This document shows positions 7,597 through 15,139 of a stretch of DNA of 64,000 bases, piece by piece. Under the pieces are notes generated by a model that saw nothing but the letters and a program-made list of their open reading frames with translations, was not told the origin of the DNA and ran no database searches. Numbering within the stretch: position 1 is the stretch's first letter; every line of letters starts with the position of its first letter. Both the position numbers and the translations under genes were made by a program. The DNA comes from Candidatus Bathyarchaeota archaeon (GTDB lineage: Archaea; Thermoproteota; Bathyarchaeia; Bathyarchaeales; Bathycorpusculaceae). The stretch covers positions 1 through 64,000 of the forward strand of contig JAOZHU010000005.1 of assembly GCA_026014705.1 (NCBI GenBank). Direction: 5' to 3'.

Positions 7597-7604
7597 ACGC
7601 CTCT

Positions 7605-7616
7605 TTATTTTTTGTT
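7605..7616 (+). terminator. T-rich terminator after the response regulator
   Basis: TTTATTTTTTG begins about ten bases past the stop codon, fitting an archaeal oligo-T terminator. The following 7617-7850 holds no gene I can see. Confidence 0.4.
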
Positions 7617-7857
7617 AGTCTCTAAACTTATTTGTTTGCTTATGTTTGACCATTCCGCAGAACTATGGCTAGGCTTGACGCTGAATTTTCGCTGTATGGT
7701 TATTAGAAAATTTTAAGCCTTCAGGCTATTTCTCGGAAACGAGGTTTTTTCTCGGAAAGCTCTTTTTCGGCGGGTTTTTGATTACTGCAATTCTGTGTAT
7801 TTTTATGGTGTTTTTTCCAAGCGTTGGGCTACTATTTTCAAATTGCTGTGGAAATGC

Positions 7858-7867
7858 CTTATATATA
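7858..7867 (+). promoter_or_regulatory. TATA box of nrdR-nrdD-nrdG
   Basis: CTTATATATA is a strong archaeal TATA element. Initiation would be expected near 7885-7892, inside the NrdR-box array, so a bound repressor would cover the start site. Confidence 0.6.
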
Positions 7868-7947
7868 CGCTAACCATAGTGTTTATAATGCTTTGTTAAC
7901 ACTATGTTAGTGTGTGCACGCAAGCTACCATACACTATACGTGCCGT
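7867..7947 (+). promoter_or_regulatory. Array of three NrdR-box-like operators
   Basis: Three sites resemble the known NrdR box (acaCwAtATaTwGtgt). Site 1 at 7867-7882 is ACGCTAACCATAGTGT. Site 2 at 7899-7914 is ACACTATGTTAGTGTG, a near-palindrome one base short at the centre. Site 3 at 7932-7947 has a strong left half, ACACTATA. Starts are 32 and 33 bases apart, about three helical turns, as in bacterial nrd promoters. Placed between the TATA box and nrdR, they indicate autoregulation of the operon by NrdR. Confidence 0.65.
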
Positions 7948-7955
7948 GAAAAAAC

Positions 7956-8402
7956 ATGAAGTGTCCCTACTGTGGGTCTGAGGATTTCAAAACGTTGGAA
8001 ACGCGGGATTCGTTAGAGAACACTACGCGCAGGCGCAAAGAATGCGTGAAATGCGGCAAACGCTTCACAACTTACGAGTACGTGGAGACAGTTGAGCTCA
8101 TGGTGCGGAAGAAAGACGGCAAGCTGGAGCGGTTTGACGTGAACAAGATAATCCGCGGTCTGCAGAAAGCCTGCGAGAAGAGACCCGTAACCATGGAGCA
8201 AATCAACGAGTTGGCAAGCCGAGTAAGGCAGGATTTGATGGCGAAAGGCAAGGAAGAAGTTTCTTCACAGGAAATCGGCGACTTAGTCATGAAGTACCTG
8301 AAAACGCTTGACCGCATAGCGTACATTCGCTTCGCCAGTGTGTACAAAAAGTTTGAAGAGCCTGAAGATTTCAAGCGGGTGCTGCTTGAGGTGAAAAAAT
8401 AG
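7956..8402 (+). CDS. nrdR: Transcriptional repressor NrdR
   Basis: A 148-aa protein of standard NrdR length. An N-terminal zinc ribbon uses C3, C6, C30 and C33 (CPYCG…CVKCGKRF). An ATP-cone follows (VRKKDGKLERFDVNKIIRGLQKACEK), which senses ATP/dATP. NrdR represses ribonucleotide reductase genes when dATP is high. It sits directly upstream of nrdD with NrdR-like boxes in front. NrdR is mainly bacterial, so its place in an archaeal nrdD operon points to old transfer or retention. Confidence 0.95.
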   Translation: MKCPYCGSEDFKTLETRDSLENTTRRRKECVKCGKRFTTYEYVETVELMVRKKDGKLERFDVNKIIRGLQKACEKRPVTMEQINELASRVRQDLMAKGKEEVSSQEIGDLVMKYLKTLDRIAYIRFASVYKKFEEPEDFKRVLLEVKK

Positions 8403-8422
8403 CATGCAAACCAGAAGTTATC

Positions 8423-8441
8423 CCCCTCATGTAAAGAGGGG
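8423..8441 (+). other. Hairpin between nrdR and nrdD
   Basis: CCCCTC and GAGGGG flank a 7-base loop (6-bp perfect stem). No T-run follows, so it is more likely an mRNA-processing or attenuation structure than a terminator. The nrdD ribosome site GAGGAGG follows 18 bases later. Confidence 0.35.
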
Positions 8442-8476
8442 CTTTCGCGAAATCGTTTGAGGAGGAAAAAAACAGG

Positions 8477-10603
8477 ATGAAATACGTGAGAAAACGTGAT
8501 GGTAAACTAGAACCCTTTGACCAAGAACGCATAACAACCGCAATTTGGAAAGCCGCCAAAGCCGTAGGCGGAAAAGACCGCGAGCAAGCCAAGCGCATAA
8601 GCGACCAAGTAATAGCTGAGCTTAAGAACCGCTTCGGCGAAGAAGGCTGCCCCACGGTTGAGGAAATCCAAGACATAGTTGAAAAAATGCTCATCGAAAA
8701 CGGTCACGCGCAAACCGCCAAAGCCTACATCCTCTACCGCAAACAGCATCAAGACATGCGCGAGTTAGCCGCGTTGCTCAGCTCCTCAGACATGGTGGAC
8801 CAGTACTTGGAGATTGAGGACTGGCGCGTTAAAGAGAACTCGAACATGAGCTACTCTTTGCAGGGCTTGAACAATTACCTTTCATCCACCGTCATCGCCA
8901 AATACTGGATAACACGAATTTACCCCTCAAACATTGCTGAAGCGCACTTTTCTGGTGACATGCACATCCACGACCTAGGAGTGTTGGGACCCTACTGCGT
9001 AGGCTGGGACGTAAGCGACTTACTGCTTTCAGGGTTCGGCGGCGTCGCAGGCAAAATCGAAAGCAAACCCGCAAAACATTTCCGCACAGCCTTAGGTCAA
9101 GTGGTAAACTTCTTCTACACGCTTCAGGGCGAAGCGGCAGGTGCGCAAGCGTTCAGCAACTTTGACACGTATTTGGCGCCGTTCATACGCTACGATGGAC
9201 TAGGGCAGAAAGAAGTGGAGCAGGCACTGCAGGAGTTCTTCTTCAACATGAACGTGCCTACCCGCGTGGGCTTCCAAACGCCGTTCACCAATTTGACTTT
9301 GGACCTGACAGTGCCTGACTTCATGAAGGACGAGGCAGTCATCTTCAACGGGAAAGTCTCCGCAGACACTTACGGCGACATGACTAAGGAAATGGAAATG
9401 TTCAACTTGGCGTTTTCCGATGTGATGCGGCAAGGCGACTCGAAAGGCAGAGTCTTCACTTTCCCCATACCCACCTACAACATAACCAAAGACTTCGACT
9501 GGAACTCGCCTGTAGCGCAGAAAATCTTCGAAGTGACCGCAAAGTACGGCGTTCCCTACTTTTCGAACTTTGTTAACAGTGACATGCGACCAGAAGACGT
9601 GCGGAGCATGTGCTGCCGCCTGAGGATAGATAACCGCGAGTTGCGCAAGCGCGGCGGTGGCTTCTTCGGCGCTAACCCGCTTACTGGCTCAATAGGCGTT
9701 GTCACGTTGAACATGCCGCGGTTGGGCTACCTGTCTAAAGACGAGGATGAATTCTTCCAGCGGCTGGAGACCCTGATGGAAGTCGCCAAGAGCAGCTTGG
9801 AAATAAAACGCAAGGCGCTTGAGGCGTTCACGGAGAATGGCTTGTACCCGTACTCGCGGCGTTACCTGCGCAACGTTAAAGAAGGCTACGGGAAATACTG
9901 GAAGAACCACTTCTCCACCATCGGCTTAGTAGGAATCAACGAAGCCGTGGTGAACCTTTTAGGCGTGAACATCGCGTCGCGGGATGGACAGGACTTTGCA
10001 GTTAAAGCGCTGAGGTTCATGCGCGAACGGCTAGCGGACTTCCAAGAGGAAACAGGCAACATCTATAATTTGGAGGCGACGCCTGCGGAAGGCACGTCTT
10101 ACAGGCTGGCGCGCATTGACAAGCGGAAGTACCCTGAAATTGCGGCGGCTAACCAGAAACAAGTAGTAACCCAGCACGCTGAGCCTTTCTACACCAATAG
10201 CAGTCAGTTGCCCGTGGATTTCGAAGGCGACTTGTTCGAGGCGCTGGAGCATCAGGAGCGGTTGCAGACGCTTTACACTGGTGGCACCGTGTTCCACATT
10301 TTCCTCGGCGAACGCTTGCACTCGTGGGAGTCAGCGGCTGAGCTTATACGCAAAGTGTCTTGGAACTCGCGTTTGCCGTATTTCACTTTGACACCCACGT
10401 TCAGCATATGCCCCAGCCATGGCTACACCAGCGGCGAACACAAGCAATGCCCAATCTGCGGCGCCCAATGCGAAGTGTACTCGCGCGTCGTCGGCTACCT
10501 GCGACCCGTTGACCAGTGGAACGACGGCAAACAGGCGGAATTTGCCATTCGCCGAACCTTCGACCGCTCCGTGGTGATGACCACAGCGCCCATGATTGCC
10601 TAA
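8477..10603 (+). CDS. nrdD: Anaerobic (class III) ribonucleoside-triphosphate reductase
   Basis: A 708-aa class III reductase making dNTPs from NTPs by glycyl-radical chemistry. An N-terminal ATP-cone (residues ~1-90, YVRKRDGKLEPFD) gives allosteric control. The catalytic barrel includes the thiyl-region Cys pair in RSMCCRLRID. A zinc site follows (CPSHGYTSG…CPICG). The glycyl-radical loop RVVGYLRP has G about 673, and WNDGKQAEF follows. GAGGAGG precedes the ATG. Cotranscribed with nrdR and the activase. Oxygen-sensitive, so the organism is an anaerobe. Nothing essential appears missing. Confidence 0.96.
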   Translation: MKYVRKRDGKLEPFDQERITTAIWKAAKAVGGKDREQAKRISDQVIAELKNRFGEEGCPTVEEIQDIVEKMLIENGHAQTAKAYILYRKQHQDMRELAALLSSSDMVDQYLEIEDWRVKENSNMSYSLQGLNNYLSSTVIAKYWITRIYPSNIAEAHFSGDMHIHDLGVLGPYCVGWDVSDLLLSGFGGVAGKIESKPAKHFRTALGQVVNFFYTLQGEAAGAQAFSNFDTYLAPFIRYDGLGQKEVEQALQEFFFNMNVPTRVGFQTPFTNLTLDLTVPDFMKDEAVIFNGKVSADTYGDMTKEMEMFNLAFSDVMRQGDSKGRVFTFPIPTYNITKDFDWNSPVAQKIFEVTAKYGVPYFSNFVNSDMRPEDVRSMCCRLRIDNRELRKRGGGFFGANPLTGSIGVVTLNMPRLGYLSKDEDEFFQRLETLMEVAKSSLEIKRKALEAFTENGLYPYSRRYLRNVKEGYGKYWKNHFSTIGLVGINEAVVNLLGVNIASRDGQDFAVKALRFMRERLADFQEETGNIYNLEATPAEGTSYRLARIDKRKYPEIAAANQKQVVTQHAEPFYTNSSQLPVDFEGDLFEALEHQERLQTLYTGGTVFHIFLGERLHSWESAAELIRKVSWNSRLPYFTLTPTFSICPSHGYTSGEHKQCPICGAQCEVYSRVVGYLRPVDQWNDGKQAEFAIRRTFDRSVVMTTAPMIA

Positions 10604-10617
10604 AAAGGGAAGTGCTT

Positions 10618-11295
10618 ATGAAGTTCAGCGGACTGCAGAAAATCAGTTTAATCGACTACCCGAACAAAGTAGCTTCTGTGCTTTACACGCCGGGCTGCAA
10701 CTTGCGCTGTCCTTTCTGCCATAACTGGCGCATAGTCGTAGACCCGAAGCCGCCTTTTCTTCAGGAGAACGCGGCTCTTGAGATCTTGGAGAGCCGCAAG
10801 AAATACGTGGACGCGGTTGTCGTGACTGGCGGAGAGCCAACAATGCACAAGGAGCTGCCCAAGTTTCTGGCGAAGCTGAAAGCGCGGGGTTTCTTGGTCA
10901 AGTTGGACACCAACGGGTTTTATCCCGAAGTGCTGGAGGAATGCTTGGCGCACGTGGACTATGTGGCGTTGGACTTGAAAACCTCGCTGAGCAAGTACAG
11001 GCTTTTGGGCGCTGAAGACACGACGTCGCTTGTGCGCACGGTGGAGATGCTGAAAACTGGGAAAGTACCTTATGAGTTCAGGACAACCATGGTGCCTGAA
11101 CTGGTGTCGGCTGAGGACATACCGCGCATGGCTGAGCTTGTGAAGGGCGCAAAGACCTATGCGTTTCAGCAGTTTGTGCCAATGGACACGCTTGACAAGC
11201 ATTTTGAGGCGGTTAAGCCTTACGCGCCAGAAACCCTAGCCGAGTTCGCGGAGATAATGAAGAAATACGCGGAAAACACAGTAATGCGCGTTTAG
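10618..11295 (+). CDS. nrdG: Anaerobic RNR-activating protein, radical SAM
   Basis: About 225 aa from the ATG at 10618, preceded by GGGAAG 5-10 bases upstream. The radical-SAM cluster motif CNLRCPFCH is at residues 27-35 (C27, C31, C34). It would cleave S-adenosylmethionine and place the glycyl radical on NrdD. It begins 14 bases after the nrdD stop. The VVTGGEPTMH segment is the usual SAM-binding GGE motif. The neighbour makes NrdG the best call, although related activases (pyruvate formate-lyase type) share this fold. Confidence 0.92.
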   Translation: MKFSGLQKISLIDYPNKVASVLYTPGCNLRCPFCHNWRIVVDPKPPFLQENAALEILESRKKYVDAVVVTGGEPTMHKELPKFLAKLKARGFLVKLDTNGFYPEVLEECLAHVDYVALDLKTSLSKYRLLGAEDTTSLVRTVEMLKTGKVPYEFRTTMVPELVSAEDIPRMAELVKGAKTYAFQQFVPMDTLDKHFEAVKPYAPETLAEFAEIMKKYAENTVMRV

Positions 11296-11389
11296 GCTTT
11301 CGCCCACTACCCTAAGCGGCAGCGCTGATTAAAACGCCGCCATAGTAGGTATCTAAAAAGTATGTAAATGAAATTTAGGAAACGGGTGG

Positions 11390-11845
11390 CTACTTGCGTT
11401 TTTCTTGCCCAATTTCCTTGGAGCGTCGCTGTATGAACTCGGCAACTTTCTCTTCACTGAGCTGCTTTTCTTCTTTCTGCTTCTGCAAGTGCTCCTTCAA
11501 CGTGCTGAGCAGTTCCTTCATTTTCGGCGGCTTAAGCACGTAGGCGTCTGCGCCCTTGTTAACAGCTTCAACAGCGTTCTGCAGCGCAGGGTAACCCGTG
11601 ATGATTATTTTCCGCATCCTAGGCGTAGTCTCCTTCATCGCCGTTAGAAGCTCCGTGCCCTCCATATCAGGCAAACGGATGTCAATCAGCGCGGCGTTGT
11701 AAAAGTTTTTATGCGTTTTTTCAATTGCTTTTTTACCATTTTCCGCCGTGTCCACAACATACCCGTTTTCTTCCAGTATGGCTGAAAAAGTTTTTCTCAC
11801 GCTTTCGTCATCGTCAACCACAAGAATTCTGTCCTGCTCTTTCAC
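11390..11845 (-). CDS. Single-domain response regulator paired with the CHASE4 kinase
   Basis: A 151-aa receiver-only regulator: ILVVDDDES, phospho-Asp in AALIDIRLPDMEG, Thr in IIITGYPAL, Lys in YVLKPPK, then a charged helical tail (KVAEFIQRRSKEIG). It overlaps the upstream kinase gene by four bases, so the pair is cotranslated. About 60% like the regulator at 7123-7596 by eye. No output domain, so the signal probably passes by protein contact, perhaps to the NitrOD5-like partner encoded at the head of the operon. Confidence 0.93.
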   Translation of the reverse strand: MKEQDRILVVDDDESVRKTFSAILEENGYVVDTAENGKKAIEKTHKNFYNAALIDIRLPDMEGTELLTAMKETTPRMRKIIITGYPALQNAVEAVNKGADAYVLKPPKMKELLSTLKEHLQKQKEEKQLSEEKVAEFIQRRSKEIGQEKRK

Positions 11846-13548
11846 CGTTTGTCACCTCCCTCTACTTTGGGTTGTACAGGGATAACTAACGTGAATTTTG
11901 TTCCTTCTCCAACTGTGCTTTCCACGGAAATTTTCCCGCCATGCGCCTCAATTATTCGTTTGCATATAGCCAAACCGAAGCCCATGCCCTTAGCTTTCGT
12001 TGTGAACAATGGTATAAAGATTCTTGCTAAAGTTTCTTTCGGTATGCCTAATCCAGTGTCAGCAAAAGAGACTTCTACTGCGTCTTTGGCTTTCTTACTC
12101 TTTATCGTAAGTTTTCCGCCTTCAGGCATTGCTTCCACGGCGTTTTTAAGGAAGTTAACAAAGGTTCGCTTCATCTTGTCCGCATCAACCATAATCCTCG
12201 GCTCATCTTCAGTGAAATCCTGCACTTGGACATTCGCCGGCACGTTTACAAGCGCCAAAGCTTCCTTCAACAACGCTTTAGGCGTGGTTTCCTTCAAATC
12301 CAACGTAATCGCCCTAGAATACTCTAACAGGTCATTCACGATTTTGTTCGCGTACTCCACATCTTTATCAATTACGTCCAGCATCTCGGTTACTTTAGAG
12401 TCAGAACCCGCAGCCGTTTTCATCCTTAAATAGTAAGCTGCGTTTGAGATGCCTGTCAAAGGGTTACGCAAATCATGCCCAACCATAGCCGCCAACTGCT
12501 CAATCGCCTTCAAACGCTGCTCCATCATAGAATCAATAGCATCAGCCAAAAGAGCCAACTCGTCTGTGCTGCTCCATGACAGGCGCTGCGAAACGTTTTT
12601 GCTTTCGCCTATCTTTTTAACTTCAGTCGCAAGCCGTTCCATGCGAGATAGTACTTGCTGCTCTACGATAATCAGGATTATCGCGCTGAAAATTACTCCT
12701 ATGCCGACTATCGATAACATGAAGTAGGTTATTGTGGCTTCGCCCTGTTTGTAGATGTCTCGGGTCATTTCCGCTTTCAGTATGAGCAAAGAGTTTCCAT
12801 AGATGTCTGAAATGAGCGCATACCCTGCGACCCTATCCGCGCTTAACGACTGAACGAAAACTGGCGCTTCCTGCGTCAAAGATTGGCTTGCAGTATAAAA
12901 GTCTGAATTGGCGTCTAAGGCATCAAGAAGTGTTGCAGATAACGGTAAATGCACCGTTTGAGCTAAATACTCCATTTCTTCAAAATCAAGGTAACGCCCA
13001 ATCAACAGTGCACCGCGAATTGGGCCTTCATGTTGACTTGTCAATATGGGTCTCGAAGCGATAAGCAACGGTGCTTCGCGTAGATTAATAACGCCTGTTA
13101 TTGCACTTTCGACGCTAAGATGCCTCCAAAGGGTATCGTTAGCTGAAACCAGTTCTGCGAGGCTCAGCGGAATCGGAGCGACTGTATTGTCTGGCTGGTA
13201 ACTCCTGCCAAAAACTATTCGACCAGAGGAGTCGATGAATACTGACAGGTCAACCCTAAGGTTAGCCCATGTAGGTGCATCCAGATTCCGCTCAATATAC
13301 TCTTCATTTGAGTCTTGAATGAATTGATAGGTTTCATCCCACTCCGCGTAGTCGCCAGCCTTACTGCTTAAATCAGCATACTCGTTGGACAGGACGCTGA
13401 GGGTTCTCTCAACGTTCTTCTGAGTGTTCTTCTCCTCTAATTTTTCAAAGCTTCGCAGCAGAATTAACTGTGAACTGGCATAGACTGCTGAAACTAGAAC
13501 GATACCCGCAAGAGCCATTATTATGAACACTTTTATGCGCAGCCGCAA
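11842..13548 (-). CDS. CHASE4-HAMP membrane histidine kinase
   Basis: A 568-aa sensor. It has TM1 at about residues 7-29 and an extracytoplasmic CHASE4 region at ~35-265, with the GDYAEWDETYQF signature near residue 64. TM2 lies at ~275-297, then HAMP, HisKA with MVGHDLRNPLTG (phospho-His), and a HATPase with NAVEAMPEGG, DTGLGIP and GFGLAICKRI. TTG start, six bases after the NitrOD5-like gene. It forms an operon NitrOD5–kinase–regulator on the minus strand. CHASE4 binds an unknown small external ligand. All catalytic boxes appear intact. Confidence 0.93.
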   Translation of the reverse strand: MRLRIKVFIIMALAGIVLVSAVYASSQLILLRSFEKLEEKNTQKNVERTLSVLSNEYADLSSKAGDYAEWDETYQFIQDSNEEYIERNLDAPTWANLRVDLSVFIDSSGRIVFGRSYQPDNTVAPIPLSLAELVSANDTLWRHLSVESAITGVINLREAPLLIASRPILTSQHEGPIRGALLIGRYLDFEEMEYLAQTVHLPLSATLLDALDANSDFYTASQSLTQEAPVFVQSLSADRVAGYALISDIYGNSLLILKAEMTRDIYKQGEATITYFMLSIVGIGVIFSAIILIIVEQQVLSRMERLATEVKKIGESKNVSQRLSWSSTDELALLADAIDSMMEQRLKAIEQLAAMVGHDLRNPLTGISNAAYYLRMKTAAGSDSKVTEMLDVIDKDVEYANKIVNDLLEYSRAITLDLKETTPKALLKEALALVNVPANVQVQDFTEDEPRIMVDADKMKRTFVNFLKNAVEAMPEGGKLTIKSKKAKDAVEVSFADTGLGIPKETLARIFIPLFTTKAKGMGFGLAICKRIIEAHGGKISVESTVGEGTKFTLVIPVQPKVEGGDKR

Positions 13549-13554
13549 ATTTTT

Positions 13555-13872
13555 CTATCGCTCCATCGCTCGCTTAATGTTGGCGACTTCTCCAGCGAAA
13601 GTTAACCCCTCAAGGGCAATCTGGTAATCCTTTAGCCCTGCTTTTTTGCTGAGGCTTTTCAGGATTAATGCTTCGAGAAAATTCGCGCCTACCCCGAAGA
13701 TTTTTTCAACCGCAACGGCAAACGCCTCAGTTTTTCTGGGAATTTCTTGTTTCTTAACGTTGAAGCTTTTTTCCATGTGAAAATAGATTGCTTGCCTCGA
13801 TGATTCGCCTAGTGAAGCTAAGCCCTCATCCACTGCTTCGAGCAGGAGCTTTTCGAAATCAGACTCAGACAC
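13555..13872 (-). CDS. NitrOD5/DUF3227-like signalling protein, copy 2
   Basis: About 105 aa from a GTG at 13872, with GAGGGTGAT upstream; an ATG at 13956 would add 28 unrelated residues. Core: KLLLEAVDEGLASLGESSRQ, IYFHMEKSF, IPRKTEAFAVAVEKIFGVGA, LEALILKSLSKKAG. It lines up with copies 1 and 3. It is the first gene of the operon with the CHASE4 kinase and regulator. Possible roles are a regulator partner, kinase modulator or output effector; none is proven. Confidence 0.75.
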   Translation of the reverse strand: MSESDFEKLLLEAVDEGLASLGESSRQAIYFHMEKSFNVKKQEIPRKTEAFAVAVEKIFGVGANFLEALILKSLSKKAGLKDYQIALEGLTFAGEVANIKRAMER

Positions 13873-13958
13873 ATTATCACCCTCGGCGAATGAGGATAGT
13901 TGCAAACCCCGTGAAGCACGTAGTAAAGCGCTGAATAAAGCGGTTATGAATTCCATAT

Positions 13959-13976
13959 TCAGATTCGGACTTCGAT
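13959..13976 (-). promoter_or_regulatory. Shared motif upstream of signalling module 2
   Basis: On the minus strand this reads TCGAAGTCCGAATCTGA, sharing the 9-mer CGAATCTGA and a neighbouring TCGA with 6516-6532. Located about 90 bases upstream of the second NitrOD5-like gene's preferred start. Tentative. Confidence 0.3.
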
Positions 13977-14140
13977 ACGAAGCAGATGATTAGGCAAACT
14001 CGTTGGCTTCGCAGAATGCAGAACACGCGGAAAGCGAACAACCAACAACTTTTGAAAGCACCGCCACTTTTTGCACCATAAAGTTTAAGGGTTGATGTTT
14101 TGTTTAGGTTTCGAGTATTCTACAGGTTGAGGTTTGCGGT

Positions 14141-14692
14141 TTGAGCATTAAAGGCGAAACAGTGGAAGAACGCAAAGCTGAAGTTCTGATTAAACTCAGA
14201 AAATACAAGCTAATCAAAAAAGAAGCGTACGAAGGCGCCTTGGCGTACATCGTTGAAATTCCAGGCGAGAAAGAAAAAACCCTTGTCTGGTGCATCCTGA
14301 ACGAAGCCACAGTCGGCATAAACGCCATGAACACGCTTTACAAAGTCATGAAGGAAAAGGAAATCGAAAAAGCCATCGTGGTGACGGAAGGACGCTACAC
14401 GCACGCGGTTAAACAAGGCGCCAAGAAGAAGAACGTGGAGCTCCTGCCCAAGTCTTTCCCAGTTTTCGACATTTTCGAGCACGCGCTGGTGCCGCTGCAC
14501 GAAATCCTCGGCGAAAAAGAGAAGGAACAGCTTCTTGCGCAGTTTAAGGTTCAGCCTTATCAGATTCCGCAGATAAAATCCGCTGATCCCGCAGTGAAAG
14601 CCATCGGTGCCAAGCCAGGCGACATACTGAAGATTACGCGGAAAAGCTCTACGGCAGGCGAGCACGTGGCTTACCGTTACGTAGTCGAATAA
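14141..14692 (+). CDS. rpo5: RNA polymerase subunit H with eukaryote-like Rpb5 N-terminal domain
   Basis: A 183-aa protein. Residues ~110-183 are the assembly domain shared by archaeal Rpo5/RpoH and Rpb5 (EHALVPLHEIL…YQIPQIKSADPAVKAIGAKPG…GEHVAYRYVVE). Residues ~1-108 match the Rpb5 jaw domain in order: VGI at 58-60, a helix with M-x-E-x-EIEKAIVV at ~70-81, T-H-AVKQ at ~87-91, FDIFEHALVP at ~109-118. Most archaeal RpoH proteins are only ~80 aa and lack this jaw. TTG start with GAGGT upstream. It stands apart from any rpoB/rpoA genes, so it may be the sole subunit or a paralogue. Confidence 0.88.
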   Translation: MSIKGETVEERKAEVLIKLRKYKLIKKEAYEGALAYIVEIPGEKEKTLVWCILNEATVGINAMNTLYKVMKEKEIEKAIVVTEGRYTHAVKQGAKKKNVELLPKSFPVFDIFEHALVPLHEILGEKEKEQLLAQFKVQPYQIPQIKSADPAVKAIGAKPGDILKITRKSSTAGEHVAYRYVVE

Positions 14693-14706
14693 ACCTGTTC
14701 TTGTGT

Positions 14707-15066
14707 TTAACCTGGTTTTTGCTTGTTTCCAGTTTTCTTTTCGGATAGAAACTCGCTTAGGCAGGTTTCCAGGCGCTTGTACTCGGAGAGCAGGCTCTTT
14801 CCTGTCTTTGTCAGTTTTGCGCCTCCGCCGCCGGCTTTGCCGCCTTTGTAGGTTTCCACTATTGGCTCACCTATGGTTTTTTCGATTTTTTTTAGGTAAT
14901 TCCATACATAGCGGTAGGACATACCTAATGCTTCAGCGGCTTTTGTTATCGAGTTTTCTGCGGCTATGCTCTGGAGGATTTCTGCTCCGCCTTTTCCGAT
15001 TAAGGGTTTTCCTTCGTGTTCTATCCATATTTTGGCTGAGAGCGTGTGTTTTTTGTGGTTGCTCAT
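14707..15066 (-). CDS. ModE-type molybdate/tungstate-responsive HTH regulator
   Basis: About 119 aa from the ATG at 15066. It has the ModE N-terminal winged helix: KIWIEHEGKPLIGKGGAEILQSI, then SITKAAEALGMSYRYVWNYLKKIE, then GGKAGGGGAKLTKTG. It lacks the C-terminal MOP/TOBE oxyanion-binding domain of full ModE, so ligand sensing is unclear. Divergent from tupA with a ModE-like inverted repeat between the two genes. It likely represses tupABC, and perhaps itself, when tungstate is plentiful. Confidence 0.9.
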   Translation of the reverse strand: MSNHKKHTLSAKIWIEHEGKPLIGKGGAEILQSIAAENSITKAAEALGMSYRYVWNYLKKIEKTIGEPIVETYKGGKAGGGGAKLTKTGKSLLSEYKRLETCLSEFLSEKKTGNKQKPG

Positions 15067-15105
15067 GTTTTTAGAGTTAAGTGTCGTAAAGGTTATAAGG
15101 TTAAT

Positions 15106-15129
15106 CGTTATGAACAACAAAACATAACG
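15106..15129. promoter_or_regulatory. ModE-like operator between modE-type gene and tupA
   Basis: A perfect inverted repeat CGTTATG-N10-CATAACG. Its CGTTAT/ATAACG core is the same as in the E. coli ModE site upstream of modA. It begins 40 bases from the regulator start and ends ten bases before the tupA ATG, covering the expected tupA start site downstream of a TTATAA element at 15091-15096. Location and symmetry argue for repression by the neighbouring ModE-type protein. Confidence 0.75.
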
Positions 15130-15139
15130 TGTATCTGAA

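Noticed and set aside
11849-12433. 194-codon plus-strand frame
   Set aside because: Antisense to the kinase ATPase domain; no supporting motif.
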